Part shown: positions 12,901 through 22,075 of the stretch, piece by piece | Position numbering within the stretch: the first letter of the stretch is position 1 | How the letters are laid out: each line of letters begins with the position of its first letter | Assembly (NCBI GenBank): GCA_033439295.1 | Contig: JAVTLE010000017.1 | Coordinates: forward strand, 1,178,001 to 1,242,000 | Direction: 5' to 3' | DNA: 64,000 nucleotides | Source: Deuterostichococcus epilithicus | Lineage: Eukaryota; Chlorophyta; Trebouxiophyceae; Prasiolales; Stichococcaceae | Made by a program: the position numbers and the translations under genes | The notes under the pieces: generated by a model | Seen by the model: only the letters and a program-made list of their open reading frames with translations | Told to the model about the DNA's origin: nothing | Databases searched by the model: none

Positions 12901-15900
12901 CGGCAGCGTCCTGCTTCGGCCGCGCCAGCGTGCTGTGGTACCACTCCGGCAGCCCCGGCCGCATGCGGGAGCGCTTGCCGACGGCGCCGCCGCGGCCTGG
13001 CGCCCCTTGCTGCAGGCAGGGGACGGAACACTTCATCATCATGGCACTGGCGGCAAGGAGATACCACCCGGGCAGGCGCGGCCGCACGCGTTCCCCAGGG
13101 CACAAGCCTGTGTGCTTTGTTCTGGGTCTTCAAACCATTCGGGTAGTGAGACAAAGTCACCGAGCTCACCTGGCGCTCGGCCCAGGCCCAGGGGCAGTAC
13201 ATCTCGCCGAGGTACTCGCCCACGAAGTCGCCCGGGCCGAGGCCCCCCTCCTTGCGCAGCAACACGCCCTGCCCCTGCGCGCGCCGCGGCAGATGCAGGC
13301 TTCAACACAGCATCTGAGCATCAGAGCTGTAATGTGGAGAAACCCGGCTGAAACACCTTCCAAGTCGCCGTTCTCAGCGCCGAGTCTGCAACCCACGCCA
13401 TCCGCCTGAGAACGCAAACCAACATGTGGAAGCTGACAAGGAGGCGGGACATGGATGCAGCTCAATGACGTATTTCAAAGACTCGTCGAAGTCAGCGGCG
13501 CCGATGCCGTCCCCTTTACGCAGCACCACGCCCTGCCCCCGCGCCGCGCGGGACTCTCTTGCGTTCGAGCCTCGCGGCCAGTTTAGATCTTTGGAAGCGC
13601 GGGCGCTGCCGCATGCTCACAGTCGAGATGGTGAGGGCCAGCATGTGGGTGCTGGACCATGCGCCACATATACGCCAGGCCACACGCCCTGACAGGCAAC
13701 TGCTCGGCTCACAACTGCTGTTAGATAGATGGGCTGCTTGGCTGCGAAAACGGTTCAGGTCGATCGCCATCTTTGCCGTCCCTCAAAGCACGCTGGACGT
13801 GTTCTGGCGATGCGTCGGAAGGGTGCCACGGCAGCAGGCAGCACACCTTGGGCCAGATGCGGAAGTGATCCCGGTCCTCTATCGGGCCGCTCGGCAGCGG
13901 CAGCCCGGAGCGCCGCCCGGCCGCCTTGTAGTGCCGCTCAGTGGCCTCTACCACCCTCGCCAGCGTCTGTGGGATGTGGACTGGACAGCATTAGTCCTCG
14001 AGCACATGGAGCACACTGCTCCGAACTTGCCGGCACCCACAGCATGGGCTCACTACTGTCAAGCGCTCGCTGGCAAGCGGTCCTGCTGCGGGCGGGCACC
14101 ATCGCTGGCACTGCAGGATCACAGTGCTGCAACCGAAACTGCCCAGTCGTTGACGAGTGTTTGATGCACCAAGGCAGGCCCGGCGTGTGGCCAGACGGTA
14201 ATGGCTGCTGCTGTTTTGAAAACCTCATATTTGATACTGAAAACTCGTGCCTTGCAGGCGGAGGCGGTGGCGGTGTCGCCGCTGTGGTCCGCTGCGTTGC
14301 GCAGCGACTGCAGCGCCGTCATGATGTCCCTGCGCCACATGCGCCGCAGAACCTCAGGGCCTTTCGCAGAGCCGGGAAAGCAGCGCGTGCTGGGGCCGGG
14401 CGTGTTGCCGCCTCAGTTCTTAAGTTGCCCAGGTTTCTGGGTCCCCCAGCCGCATTGCGCCAAAATGCAGCTCGAAATCACGCCACCGGAGCAGCAGCGC
14501 TGTGCGGCGGCACAGGGACTAGGTGGACCAGCCAAGGGGAGCGCGCTGCAGCGCGGCAGCCCTGCTCGCTGGAATTGCAGCGCGGCCAGCAGCCGCCGGT
14601 CGATGGAGGCTCCGTCCGCAACAGCACTCAGGCGCCCGACTCAAGCACCAGCATACAGCGACAGCAACGTCGCCCGGCGGCTGACTCAGACGCGACAGCC
14701 CTGCTCGCCGGCGGCGCTGCACCGCGGCAGCAGCTGCTGGTCGCTGGAGATGCCGGATGCGGAATGCGCTACAGTGCTCAGCAACAGCAGCAGGGCGGAG
14801 TGGCAGCCAGCTCACTCAGGGGCTGGCTCAGATTGTTGTGAAAACCCTAAACCCTGGACCCTGAAAACGTACCAGCCCTGCTCGCCGGCGGCGTTGCAGC
14901 GCGGCAGCAGCTGCCGGTCGATGAAGCTGTCCCGTGCCGCCAGCGCCGCCGCCTCGTCGCCGCCGTCTGCCGCAAACGCCTTGCACCGTCCGAGCGCCTC
15001 AAAGATGTTGCTGCATTAAATGATATCAATAAGTCTCATTAGCAATTTCGTCACACAGTCGGCGCTCAGGTGGTGCCATAGGCGAATCAATGCATCCGCC
15101 GCAGAATGCCTGCACCAGTCCAGCGCCACTATGTTGCTGCTGTGCGCGCCGTTGCGAGGTACAGGTGAAGAGTCTCCGACAGACGAACAGTGCCGCCAGG
15201 TGCACAACTTGCTGCCTGCTGGGAGCTTCTTCAGCTCTTCAGCATTGCTGGGCGCTGCCCGAAGGTGCGGTTGCGGCTGCGCTGCTGTGTGCATGATAGT
15301 TCTGGTTCCCTGCGCTTCCAGTGCGGCACCTGCGGGTGTAGCGGTCCACGCCCCAGACGCTGGCGATCTCCCACTGGCCCTCCTTTAGCGGCGGCGGCAT
15401 CCCCCGCACGATGAGCAGCTGCGACGGCAGCAAGAGCATAAGAGCAGAAAATGCAACATATTTATAGACTTGAAGGATTGAGGTGGGATCGGGCGAAGGA
15501 CGGACCTTCCTACGAGCGGCGGCAGTAGTCCCTGCGATTCCGGACTTTGCACAGCTTGGGACAGCGCCAAGTCACCGAGAGCAAGGGTGGGGCAGTGTCT
15601 TAGCGAGGTGTGGACATGGCCCGCCAGCAACTGGACGCTGCCGCAGCCCACACACTCCTCCGCCCACTCAGGCAACATTGCAACATTGCCCCTCAGAGAT
15701 GCGAACGCAAGACTGTCGCGTAGGTTGTCAGCCACCATGCTTTGCCGCCGCTGTTGGCAGCGTCTGGCCCCTGAACCGTTCGTTTGTATATATACAAAGA
15801 TACCAATGAGATCGGTCCGCACATTGTGGGCCACCATGAACTCGACGGAGGAGCCGACGCCGACTCCGCCGGCGGCGCCGGCGGTGCCACTGGCGCCCGC

Positions 15901-18900
15901 CGTCTCCGCCGCCAGGTTGGACTGCAGCCGGTCGAGCAGCGCGCGCTTGTCCACCTCCTCGCCGCCCTCAGGACTCACCTTTAATGATGAATATAGAATA
16001 TTGATTTGAAAATGAACATGAATGTTACTCAAAACCAGGTGGTGTGACTGCCGCATACGAAGCCACGTCCAGCAGCGCGCGCTTCTCCGCCCCCTCGTCG
16101 ACATCAGTGGAAACCTGCAGCTGATCATCGTGAGTGAACCAGAAAGAGCAACAGCAGCGACGGGTCTCTGCCTGCTCGCCATGAGGCGTCACCTGGCGCA
16201 GTAGACCGAGTCCCGACCCTTTTCCATGCATGCTGTGGCTTCAGCACCGTCCTCAGGAAACCGTAGGCCTCAACCATTTTCGGCCAGACAACCCGTGGAG
16301 CAACCCGAGCATTGTGGCCATGCCTGCCGGACACACACAGACACATTCTGCAAGAGTCGGAGGATCACGCTGGTGTGCAAACACACACCCTGTAGGAGTT
16401 TATGGTCTGGTAGGGAAGCTCCGCCCACGGCTCGCGACGCCACAGGCCCGGCATCTGCGGCTCGTCGTTGCCGCTGATGTGCGGCAGCATCGCCCTGCGG
16501 GACAGGTCATGCACGTTTAGGGCGCCTACGTCTTGGGATGTGATGTGACGTATAAACCCTCGAGACAAGTCCACGCAACAGCATCTCTGGACCAGCAATG
16601 CATCCTGAGGTCGGGGTCGAAGCTGGCCGCGGCCGCCTTAATGAGTCTGACGTGGAACCAGTTGTGCAGACCCAGGTTTGCAAGACAGCAGGCAAGGCAG
16701 GCGCACCTGAGGTCGGGGTCTGAGTTGGNGGCGGCCGCGGCGGCCGCCGCCCCCTGCGCGCGAGACACCTTGGGCGCCGGCGCAGGGCCCACAGCGCCGC
16801 CCTCGTCGTCGATGCTCCCCTCGCGGTTCTGCCCCGCCGCCGCGTGCAGCAGCGCCGCCAGCCTGGCGACAGGGGGGACAGATGAAAGAGCTCGGACAGA
16901 TGAAAGGTCTTCGGAGGCAAGAAAACCCTGCACACGCCGCCGTCACACCTTGCTGGTAAAAGCACGAGAACATACGTCGAGACGGAAATCACATACAGTC
17001 TGTTGATCCAGCGGCCCACGTTGGAATGACCAACAAGTTCATTGGAAGTACAGATGCTGTGACAAGACAGCTAACTAGACCGCCTTCCAGTGGGTCGATG
17101 GCATGTTACAGCGTGGGCCAGTGGTTCAGCATCTTCACGCATCCACACGTTCGTCTTCACATCGCATGTAAGGCGCAAGCAGGAGCACAAAGATTGCAAA
17201 TGAGCGATGTCCGAGTGTTCTACCAGCGGCGCATGCGCCACCACGTTTGTGCCCGGGTTCGTACCGATTCGAGGGAAGCCTTTTGTCAATGAGCAACGTC
17301 ATTATGCCTTTCAGAACAGGAACTCACCTCGAGTCCAGTCCAGTGCAGTCCCGAAGTGTTCTCGCGCTGCCGGTTTTGCGGCATGCATTTAGACCAGGGG
17401 GTTTCATGGTTCGGACACTGCCGGACGAACAGCCCAGAAGCGCACGCCGGTGTGCGGTCGTCCGGGTCCTCCCACAGCACAGCGTCTGCACTGCCGCGCT
17501 TGCATTTGGGTTGAGATGGTATCACGTTCATATTGTAGTGAATTATAATCTTGGTTGGGTCAGGACGCTGACCCCAGGTTGGAGTCGTCCGAGTCTTCAC
17601 GCAGCAGCGCGCTGACGCTGCCGCGCTTGCGTGCGGGGCCAGGCGCCGAGGGCCCCGGCGCGGCGGGGGCGCCCAGCTTCCGCTTCCTGCTTCCATTGTT
17701 GTCCAGGTCCACCGAGTCCTCCCGCAGCCGCGGCGGCCGCCTGCGAGTTGGGAACGAAAGCGTCACTTGTTCGGCAGCGTTCTGGCGGTGGGTCCGCTTC
17801 CTGCTGCCAGGTCCACCGAGAGTCCGGCGCGGACTGACAGCTGGCTTCCGGCTTATGCTTGCTTCCTTCGTTGCCATAGCGTGGCGCCTGCCTGGATCGG
17901 GTGCTGTGGATGTTTGTCAGGCTAAAAATGATGTCACAATGCGCACCCTGGGTGGCCGGCGACGGTGACGTCGTGCGACGTCGCCACGCGCACCTCCCGT
18001 TCGTGGCTCACCGTCGTCAGCGTGTAAGTCAGCCCCGTGCGCGCCGCCAGCAGCTTCAGCCGCGCCTCCACCCCGCGCAGGGCCTGCCGCGCAGGCACAA
18101 CCAGGTTGCTGTGTCAGAATAGCGCATGCTGTGTGTACCTGGCGAGAAAGGTGTTGTCAGCGCCTGGGTCGGCTCCTTACACTGCCATTTTTAATCAACT
18201 TTGATTGTTTCTGTTTCTGTTTTTGAACCTGCAGCTCCAGTGCCTCCACACCGCGCAGCTTCTGGAGTACACACTGCCGCATAGTCAGGAAGTACGCTTA
18301 GGGAGCCCCGAGCAGACCCTGGCTGCTGCGCTGCTTTGTGTGCGGCCGTCACCAGCTTCAGCCGCGCCTCCACTCCTGGCAGCGCCTGCAGCCAACCCCT
18401 CGCGATGTGGGACCACACCCTGGGGGCGGCAATGCCCCTCAGATGTCCTGGCCGACTGCGGCCATCCGTGCCGTCAGGCCCAGCCTGGCTCCGAGGTTTT
18501 GCCTGTAGCATGTTGACAGCAACACACGGCTGTGCGGAGGGCTATGCCGCAGGCCCCAGCAGTCCCGGACGCAATGCTCAGGTGTGATGTCTGGAGTCGG
18601 ACCAGGGGGAAGAGGCCGGGCCCCACCTCCGTGGCAAACGCGCGCCGCTGCGACAGGTTGGCAATGAAGCTGCGGTCGCGCGGCTGGGCGCCACCGTCGC
18701 CGCCACCGCCGCCGCCGCGGCCGCCGCCGCGGCCGCTGCCGCGCTCCCGGGCCTCCCGCTCGATGAGCTGGTGCCGCAGGCCGCCCTCCGCCGCGGCGGC
18801 GTAGCCGCCGGATGCGACGGCGGCGGCACGGGCCGACGGCGGCCGGGTGGGCACGGCGCGCGGCGGCTCCGACTTGACGCGCACCTCCGCCCTGTCGCGG

Positions 18901-20760
18901 TTTTAGGGTTTAAAATTGTACAGCACACTGAGGCGTGGCATCCTGCTGGCGCACATCGCATGTGTCGCGTCTTATGTCTGTCTTGCGTATTGCAGGGCAG
19001 CACATTGAAGCATGGCATCCCGCTGCTGCTGGTGTTGTTTTCATCCCGCGCATCGCATCAGCAGCGAGCACCAGCGAGCCGATCAGACCCTGGCACACTC
19101 TCTCCAGTGAGTGGTGCCGGGACGCCAATCCCTGCAGTGCCTGGTGCCCAATCGCGGTACAAGTCGTGCACAGGTCATCTTCTGGCCGTTGTTGCGCCCT
19201 CCGTCTGCCGCTCGAGCTGCCCCCAATCGCTGACCCACAGCCGACAATGTTCCTGCGCCAAGACTGTCAGCAGCCGTGCTGCAGGACAGTCGTGCTGCAG
19301 AACGACTGCGGGCTGCAAGTCAGCGGTCGCTTTTGGTTTTGCTAGCCCTTTTGCGGCGCATCCTGCCTCGCCTGCGACTGCCTGGACGCATGACAGTTAG
19401 GGCCGTGACCCACGAAGAACGCTCACCGCTTGGCGTCGACGAGGCCGGGCGCGGCGCCTACCGCCGACTCCTTCCTGTCGGGAAGCTGGAAGGTGGTGCC
19501 TGGCGGCGGCGGCCCGCCGTCCACGAACGACGCCAGCCACTTTTTGACGTCCGCCTGGTTGTTGCAGTTCAGCGGGTGGCTCGCATCGAATGGCGGTTGC
19601 TGCGCGAGCAGAAACAGCTTGTTATGCCTGGACAGGGCACAGACGACGCCCCCCAGATTTTGATGTCTGCCTGATTGTCGCAGTTCAGCACCTGCCTCAC
19701 GGCAAACAGCGGCTGCTGCAACATAGAGCATAAGATCACACGACAGGCAGAAGCTTCAAATGGGCGGGTGGCCGAAGTCAGACGTCGATTCCAGCGAGGG
19801 AGCAGCATGCCGCCGCCGGGATCCTCTGCTAGCTGGCCCGGCCCTAATGTGGTGATTGTCCTCAAACATGTTCAGGGTTCAGGGCATCAGGGGACGCACC
19901 GCACGGTACTGATAGTGCGCATCGCGGCGCTCAGACTCCACACCCACTGCTGCCAGCACCTACGGCAGCGAGACGGGGAGTCTGCACGACCGTCCGGCGC
20001 AGTCGACCTGGCTGCCGCGGCACAGGACAGGCGGCCTCGCACACATAGCTCCCAGGACATCCCGGCGAACTTCAGTGTTGGTGCAGCGGCCGCGCAGCGG
20101 CTACGTTCTCGATCAAGCTGGACCGATCCTCCGCTGTGAGGCAACGCCTGCATCCCACCTGGCTGCCTTCCGGGTGGACGGCATCCCCCGCTGCTGACAA
20201 GGCAGGCGCGGGGCAGCGCCGCTTTGGCCTGCTGTAGGTGAGTTTCGATGACAAAGCGTTGCACCAAAATGCTGCGTATGATGTGCACCCACACCTGTTC
20301 GCCCTCGGGGGTGATGAGGTACCAGTTGCTGACGCGGCGGCCGTCCGGCAGCGACGCCTTGCCCTGCTGGAACGCTGCGAAGGGGCCGCCGAGCGCCTCC
20401 GTCATGGCCAGCCGGGAGTTGGCCGCCGCAGTCTGGCTGGTCACCGCCGCCGCCACGCGTGCAGACTGGATGTTGTTTGCCGGTGAGGGTGCCGGCGAGG
20501 GGCCGCGCGCTGTGACGCTGTCGGGCGTGGCGAGGCTGCCGCTTCCGCCGCCGCTGCCGAGGCCGCCGCCCGGCGGGTGCAGCGGCTCGGACCCCTCCAC
20601 GCTGCCGCTGGCGGCGGCCCCCAGCTGCAAGGTTTGCGTCCGATAGACGGGATGGGGGCTGTATGTCCAGGTGTGCTGGGGGGTGTCTGCCGGTACTGCG
20701 GCCGCTGTCAGACAGCCGCTGGCGCTGAGGGATAGCCCTGCCGCGTGTGAAGCTGCGTGA
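3959..20760 (-). CDS. ATXR3: ATXR3/SDG2-type histone H3K4 methyltransferase
   Basis: A very long many-exon gene whose stop is at 3961-3959. Read 5' to 3', the pieces follow plant ATXR3/SDG2 in order. N-terminal low-complexity exons lie at 20640-20290, 19560-19430, 18890-18590, 18110-18000, 17760-17560 and 16880-16690. VWGVDRYTR is near 15340 and [17 protein letters not shown] near 14890. The SET module runs 13290-11667. [18 protein letters not shown] follows near 10640, [17 protein letters not shown] near 9900, [13 protein letters not shown] near 9430, [16 protein letters not shown] at 5397-5268, SNANWSF at 4896-4787 and [16 protein letters not shown] in the last exon (4109-3959). ATXR3 proteins place H3K4me3 on nucleosomes. 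An AT-hook and an acidic block sit where the plant protein has none. The 5' end is unresolved; coding potential fades near 20760. Many introns contain ghost exons. Confidence 0.88.
4180..4242 (-). repeat. ghost of the last SET-gene exon
   Basis: On the minus strand the intron contains a near copy of the start of the final exon. CAGGCCAAGATGTGCAGGAG stands against CAGGCCAAGGTGTACGGCAG, and it continues through CCCATGCTAGACGC. The copy lies about 130 bp upstream of the real exon and loses the frame after about 45 bp. Confidence 0.8.
4531..4705 (-). repeat. two ghosts of the penultimate exon end and donor
   Basis: The exon end and donor at 4784 (plus-strand text tacctgaagctccagttggc) recur at 4664 with one mismatch in 20 bases, exactly 120 bp away. 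A weaker copy lies at 4534, a further 130 bp away. The 4664 copy extends through the preceding exon region (GGACAAACCCCGG on the minus strand). Confidence 0.85.
5455..5762 (-). repeat. ghosts of the GCLSLP exon
   Basis: The real exon 5397-5268 begins with a segment encoding [15 protein letters not shown]. Three decayed relatives lie upstream in the intron near 5460-5525, 5580-5660 and 5700-5760. They share elements such as GGGGTGGCAGCGGCC on the minus strand and differ by substitutions and indels. Confidence 0.75.
6530..7045 (-). repeat. ghosts of two SET-gene exons
   Basis: At 6560-6600 there is a minus-strand copy of the start of exon 6487-6336 (GGCCCCAGCCACTCGGCAATG against GGCCCCGGCCATGCGGCGATG, both followed by CACGA). 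At 6835-6870 and 7005-7045 there are two copies of the end of the exon at about 7247-7130 (real: CAGCTGGCGGCGCTGCTGCA). These sit about 125 and 160 bp apart. Confidence 0.75.
7262..7560 (-). repeat. duplicated exon starts in the SET gene
   Basis: GAGGCGGCGGCTGACGAGGC (exon near 7247) is repeated immediately upstream near 7320 as GAGGCGGCGGCTGGCAAGGC. Both are followed by GCTGGAGGCCCTGGAGG. The segment near 7340-7400 (minus CCATGCGCCGGCGC) is repeated near 7490-7530. Which copies are spliced is not certain. Confidence 0.6.
8039..8130 (-). other. AT-hook exon inside the ATXR3-type gene
   Basis: The exon follows a CTGCAG acceptor and ends at a GTGGGT donor. It encodes [19 protein letters not shown] followed by Asp/Glu residues. 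RPRGRPRK is a classic AT-hook that binds the minor groove of AT-rich DNA. The next exon (about 7770-7667) is strongly acidic ([18 protein letters not shown]). Both lie between the segments equivalent to the plant ATXR3 YLW-like and WLRDE-like regions, so they look like a lineage-specific linker insertion. Confidence 0.7.
8938..9330 (-). repeat. ghosts of two middle SET-gene exons
   Basis: At 8938-9000 lies a decayed copy of the start of the exon near 8910-8740. At 9236-9330 lies a copy of the end of the exon near 9520-9415: minus-strand CACTGCCTGTGGACCGACC then CGACTCGCAGGCCAGTAGG, against CAGTACCTGTGGACAGGCT then CCGACTCGCAGGCCAACCGG. Confidence 0.75.
9897..10390 (-). repeat. four-copy exon/intron array
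   Basis: The plus-strand text gccgccagcc recurs at 9897, 10018, 10139 and 10311, so the spacings are 121, 121 and 172 bp. The 9897 copy is the start of the real exon (encoding [18 protein letters not shown] then TALDKAK). The other three are upstream ghosts that keep about 80 bp of exon plus the acceptor-side intron. Copies 9897 and 10018 differ at 3 of their first 43 bases. Confidence 0.92.
10455..11170 (-). repeat. ghosts of two exons just after the SET domain
   Basis: 10461-10560 is a decayed copy of the exon at about 10740-10601, about 140 bp away; both share a Leu-Leu-Glu-Gly end and a GTGCGCC-like donor. 11105-11170 copies the exon at 11060-10935: tccaggaagctgtgctgcgc recurs at 11021 and 11129, 108 bp apart and identical over 20 bases. 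Confidence 0.85.
11667..13290 (-). other. SET and post-SET exons of the ATXR3-type gene
   Basis: These four exons encode the catalytic domain. About 13290-13170 reads [20 protein letters not shown] then [13 protein letters not shown]. About 13012-12878 reads [19 protein letters not shown] then IIHVD. 12330-12204 reads [13 protein letters not shown] and ends TTRAIAE. 11813-11667 reads [18 protein letters not shown] then [21 protein letters not shown] stands in for the usual NHSCxPN cofactor motif, as in plant ATXR3 (CHSCRPNC). LTLDYG carries the catalytic Tyr, and [10 protein letters not shown] is the post-SET zinc-binding Cys cluster. The key residues look intact, so an active enzyme is likely. 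Confidence 0.9.
12405..12421 (+). repeat. interstitial telomere-like motif
   Basis: The text tttagggtttagg is about two units of TTTAGGG inside an intron of the SET gene. Similar short runs occur near 14842 (aaccctaaaccct), 18901 and 62919, all in introns. Confidence 0.6.
13505..13568 (-). repeat. ghost of the first SET-domain exon
   Basis: Minus-strand CAGGGCGTGGTGCTGCGTAA then GGGGACGGC stands against CAGGGCGTGTTGCTGCGCAA then GGAGGGGGGC of the real exon about 262 bp away. The copy would read [11 protein letters not shown], so the decay is mild, but it soon diverges from GEYLGEM. Confidence 0.8.
14535..14800 (-). repeat. two ghosts of the FIDRQLLPR exon
   Basis: The real exon near 15010-14875 contains ATCGACCGGCAGCTGCTGCC. 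Related minus-strand stretches near 14790-14700 (AGCGACCAGCAGCTGCTGCC) and 14610-14540 (ATCGACCGGCGGCTGCTGGC) each continue into a copy of GCGAGCAGGGCTG, downstream of the exon. Confidence 0.8.
16045..16112 (-). repeat. ghost of the KRALLDRLQ exon
   Basis: The minus strand reads AAGCGCGCGCTGCTGGACGT against AAGCGCGCGCTGCTCGACCG in the real exon near 15945. It lies just upstream in the same intron. Confidence 0.75.
16595..16650 (-). repeat. ghost of a low-complexity SET-gene exon end
   Basis: Minus-strand GGCCAGCTTCGACCCCGACC then TCAGG parallels the real exon end CCAACTCAGACCCCGACC then TCAGG near 16715. The copy has lost the GT donor (TCAGGATG). Confidence 0.7.
17465..18410 (-). repeat. ghosts flanking N-terminal SET-gene exons
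   Basis: Copies of parts of exon 17760-17560 lie near 17465-17505 (GAGGACCCGGACGACCGC against GAAGACTCGGACGACTCC) and 17785-17815 (GGCAGCAGGAAGCGGACC against GGAAGCAGGAAGCGGAAG). At 18340-18410 there is a copy of exon 18110-18000 (GTGGAGGCGCGGCTGAAGCT, identical over 20 bases). Confidence 0.75.
19650..19700 (-). repeat. ghost of the NNQADVKKW exon
   Basis: The real exon near 19560 encodes [19 protein letters not shown]. About 120 bp upstream the minus strand encodes [17 protein letters not shown] before diverging. Reading frame is kept for about 17 codons. Confidence 0.8.
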
Positions 20761-22075
20761 GTCCTCCCACAACCCTGCGGGCAAGATGGGCGACTGTGGA
20801 TCAGGGCCGCTCAGGGACTGCATGATGATTGCCGAGCCGGCTGTGCAAGCGCGCCATTCTGCTGTATGACAGCTCGTATGGCAAACTGCCGCGTCGTCCC
20901 CGAGATTGCGATACAACTTGCATCGCGGTGCAATGCTTTGAGGCAGGGCTAGCATCGTGGTGTCGGGTCGAAACCGAGTGGCGTGATCGCTGAAGGATCG
21001 GTTCAGCAGGGGCCTCGGTCTTGCGAGCCAGCCTGCTACTATGGATCTGAAGCGTCCGTGGCTGGTATTTGCTGCGCATGCACACAAGATCGCTGCCGCC
21101 GTCCGCATTGCGGCAGGTTCCGCCCCCAGACTCGAGGTTGCGACAAGGCAGCGTCAGCACCCACAAAGCTGCAAGTATGACAGCGCCGGCCGATCGCGGT
21201 GGCTGAGCAATGCAATTGCATGTACTGTATTTCTTCCGAAGGCGGCTCGTGGGTCAGGCGCGTTGCAGCACGCGAAAACGGCCTGCTCGCCGAAAGCGCA
21301 GGAAGTGCACAGCCGCTGCACAACGGCTTGCGGCCCGCGACCGTCCGATGCAGCAGCACCGTGCTGCAGTTTAGGCATTATAGAAAGCCTTCGGCGCGTC
21401 CGAATGGTCCCAGATTCCGTGCATGCGTCAATGCTGGGACAGCGTATCCCAGCCAGTCTACAAACGGCACGTTGAGCACCGCGCACAGCGCTGCAGCCCT
21501 TCCAGTGCTGCGGACTAAAATTACCACTGCATCCGTTGCAGCACCCCTGCTGCAACGCCTGCTGTCCGGCGGGAGCGACCGCAGCATCGCGTAGGGGCAC
21601 CATAACGGCGTACCTCACGGACGCCGCCGGGGAGGCGCAGTGATGTGCAGAGCCGCGGTTCGGCAAAGCTTGGGGCGACCTCAGACCCTGCACCGCGTTT
21701 GCCGTTGCAAGCTAGCCGAATACGGCACTTTGCACAGCGGCGAGGGAACGGCATGCCGATAGGCTAGCGTCCCGTGCGAGCTTCCCACATGCGGTGCAGG
21801 GCGGGCGTGGCAATACCCTATCCAAGGTGGCTTTCCGTTATTGCCTTCAATGGCGAAAGGCGAAACCTCCGAAAGACCCTGCAGGACTTTCTTTGCACGT
21901 TGGTGTCGTTGTAACGCAGTCGTATCCAGAAACAAAACCGTCGTGATCATTGCAACTACCACACAAACCTGGCGCAGCTGCGTGACGCTGATAATCATTT
22001 CGTCGTTTATGTGGTATACTTGCTCGCCGCTTCCAAGGCAAAGTAGTTAGACTTGCTGGAGTTGAATCCTCAACG
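20761..22075. promoter_or_regulatory. divergent intergenic region
   Basis: This lies between the fading 5' end of the minus-strand SET gene and the ATG of the dehydrogenase at 22076. I see no exon with a known domain. It likely holds both promoters and 5' UTRs and perhaps a missed first exon of the SET gene. No core promoter element is clear enough to call. Confidence 0.4.

Noticed and set aside
13729-14841. 370-codon open frame on the plus strand
   Set aside because: It lies antisense to several SET-gene exons, has no domain, and its openness follows from GC-rich coding on the other strand.
20113-21108. 331-codon open frame on the minus strand
   Set aside because: It covers a real SET-gene exon in a different frame. 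The frame encoding [10 protein letters not shown] is better supported by splice sites and composition.
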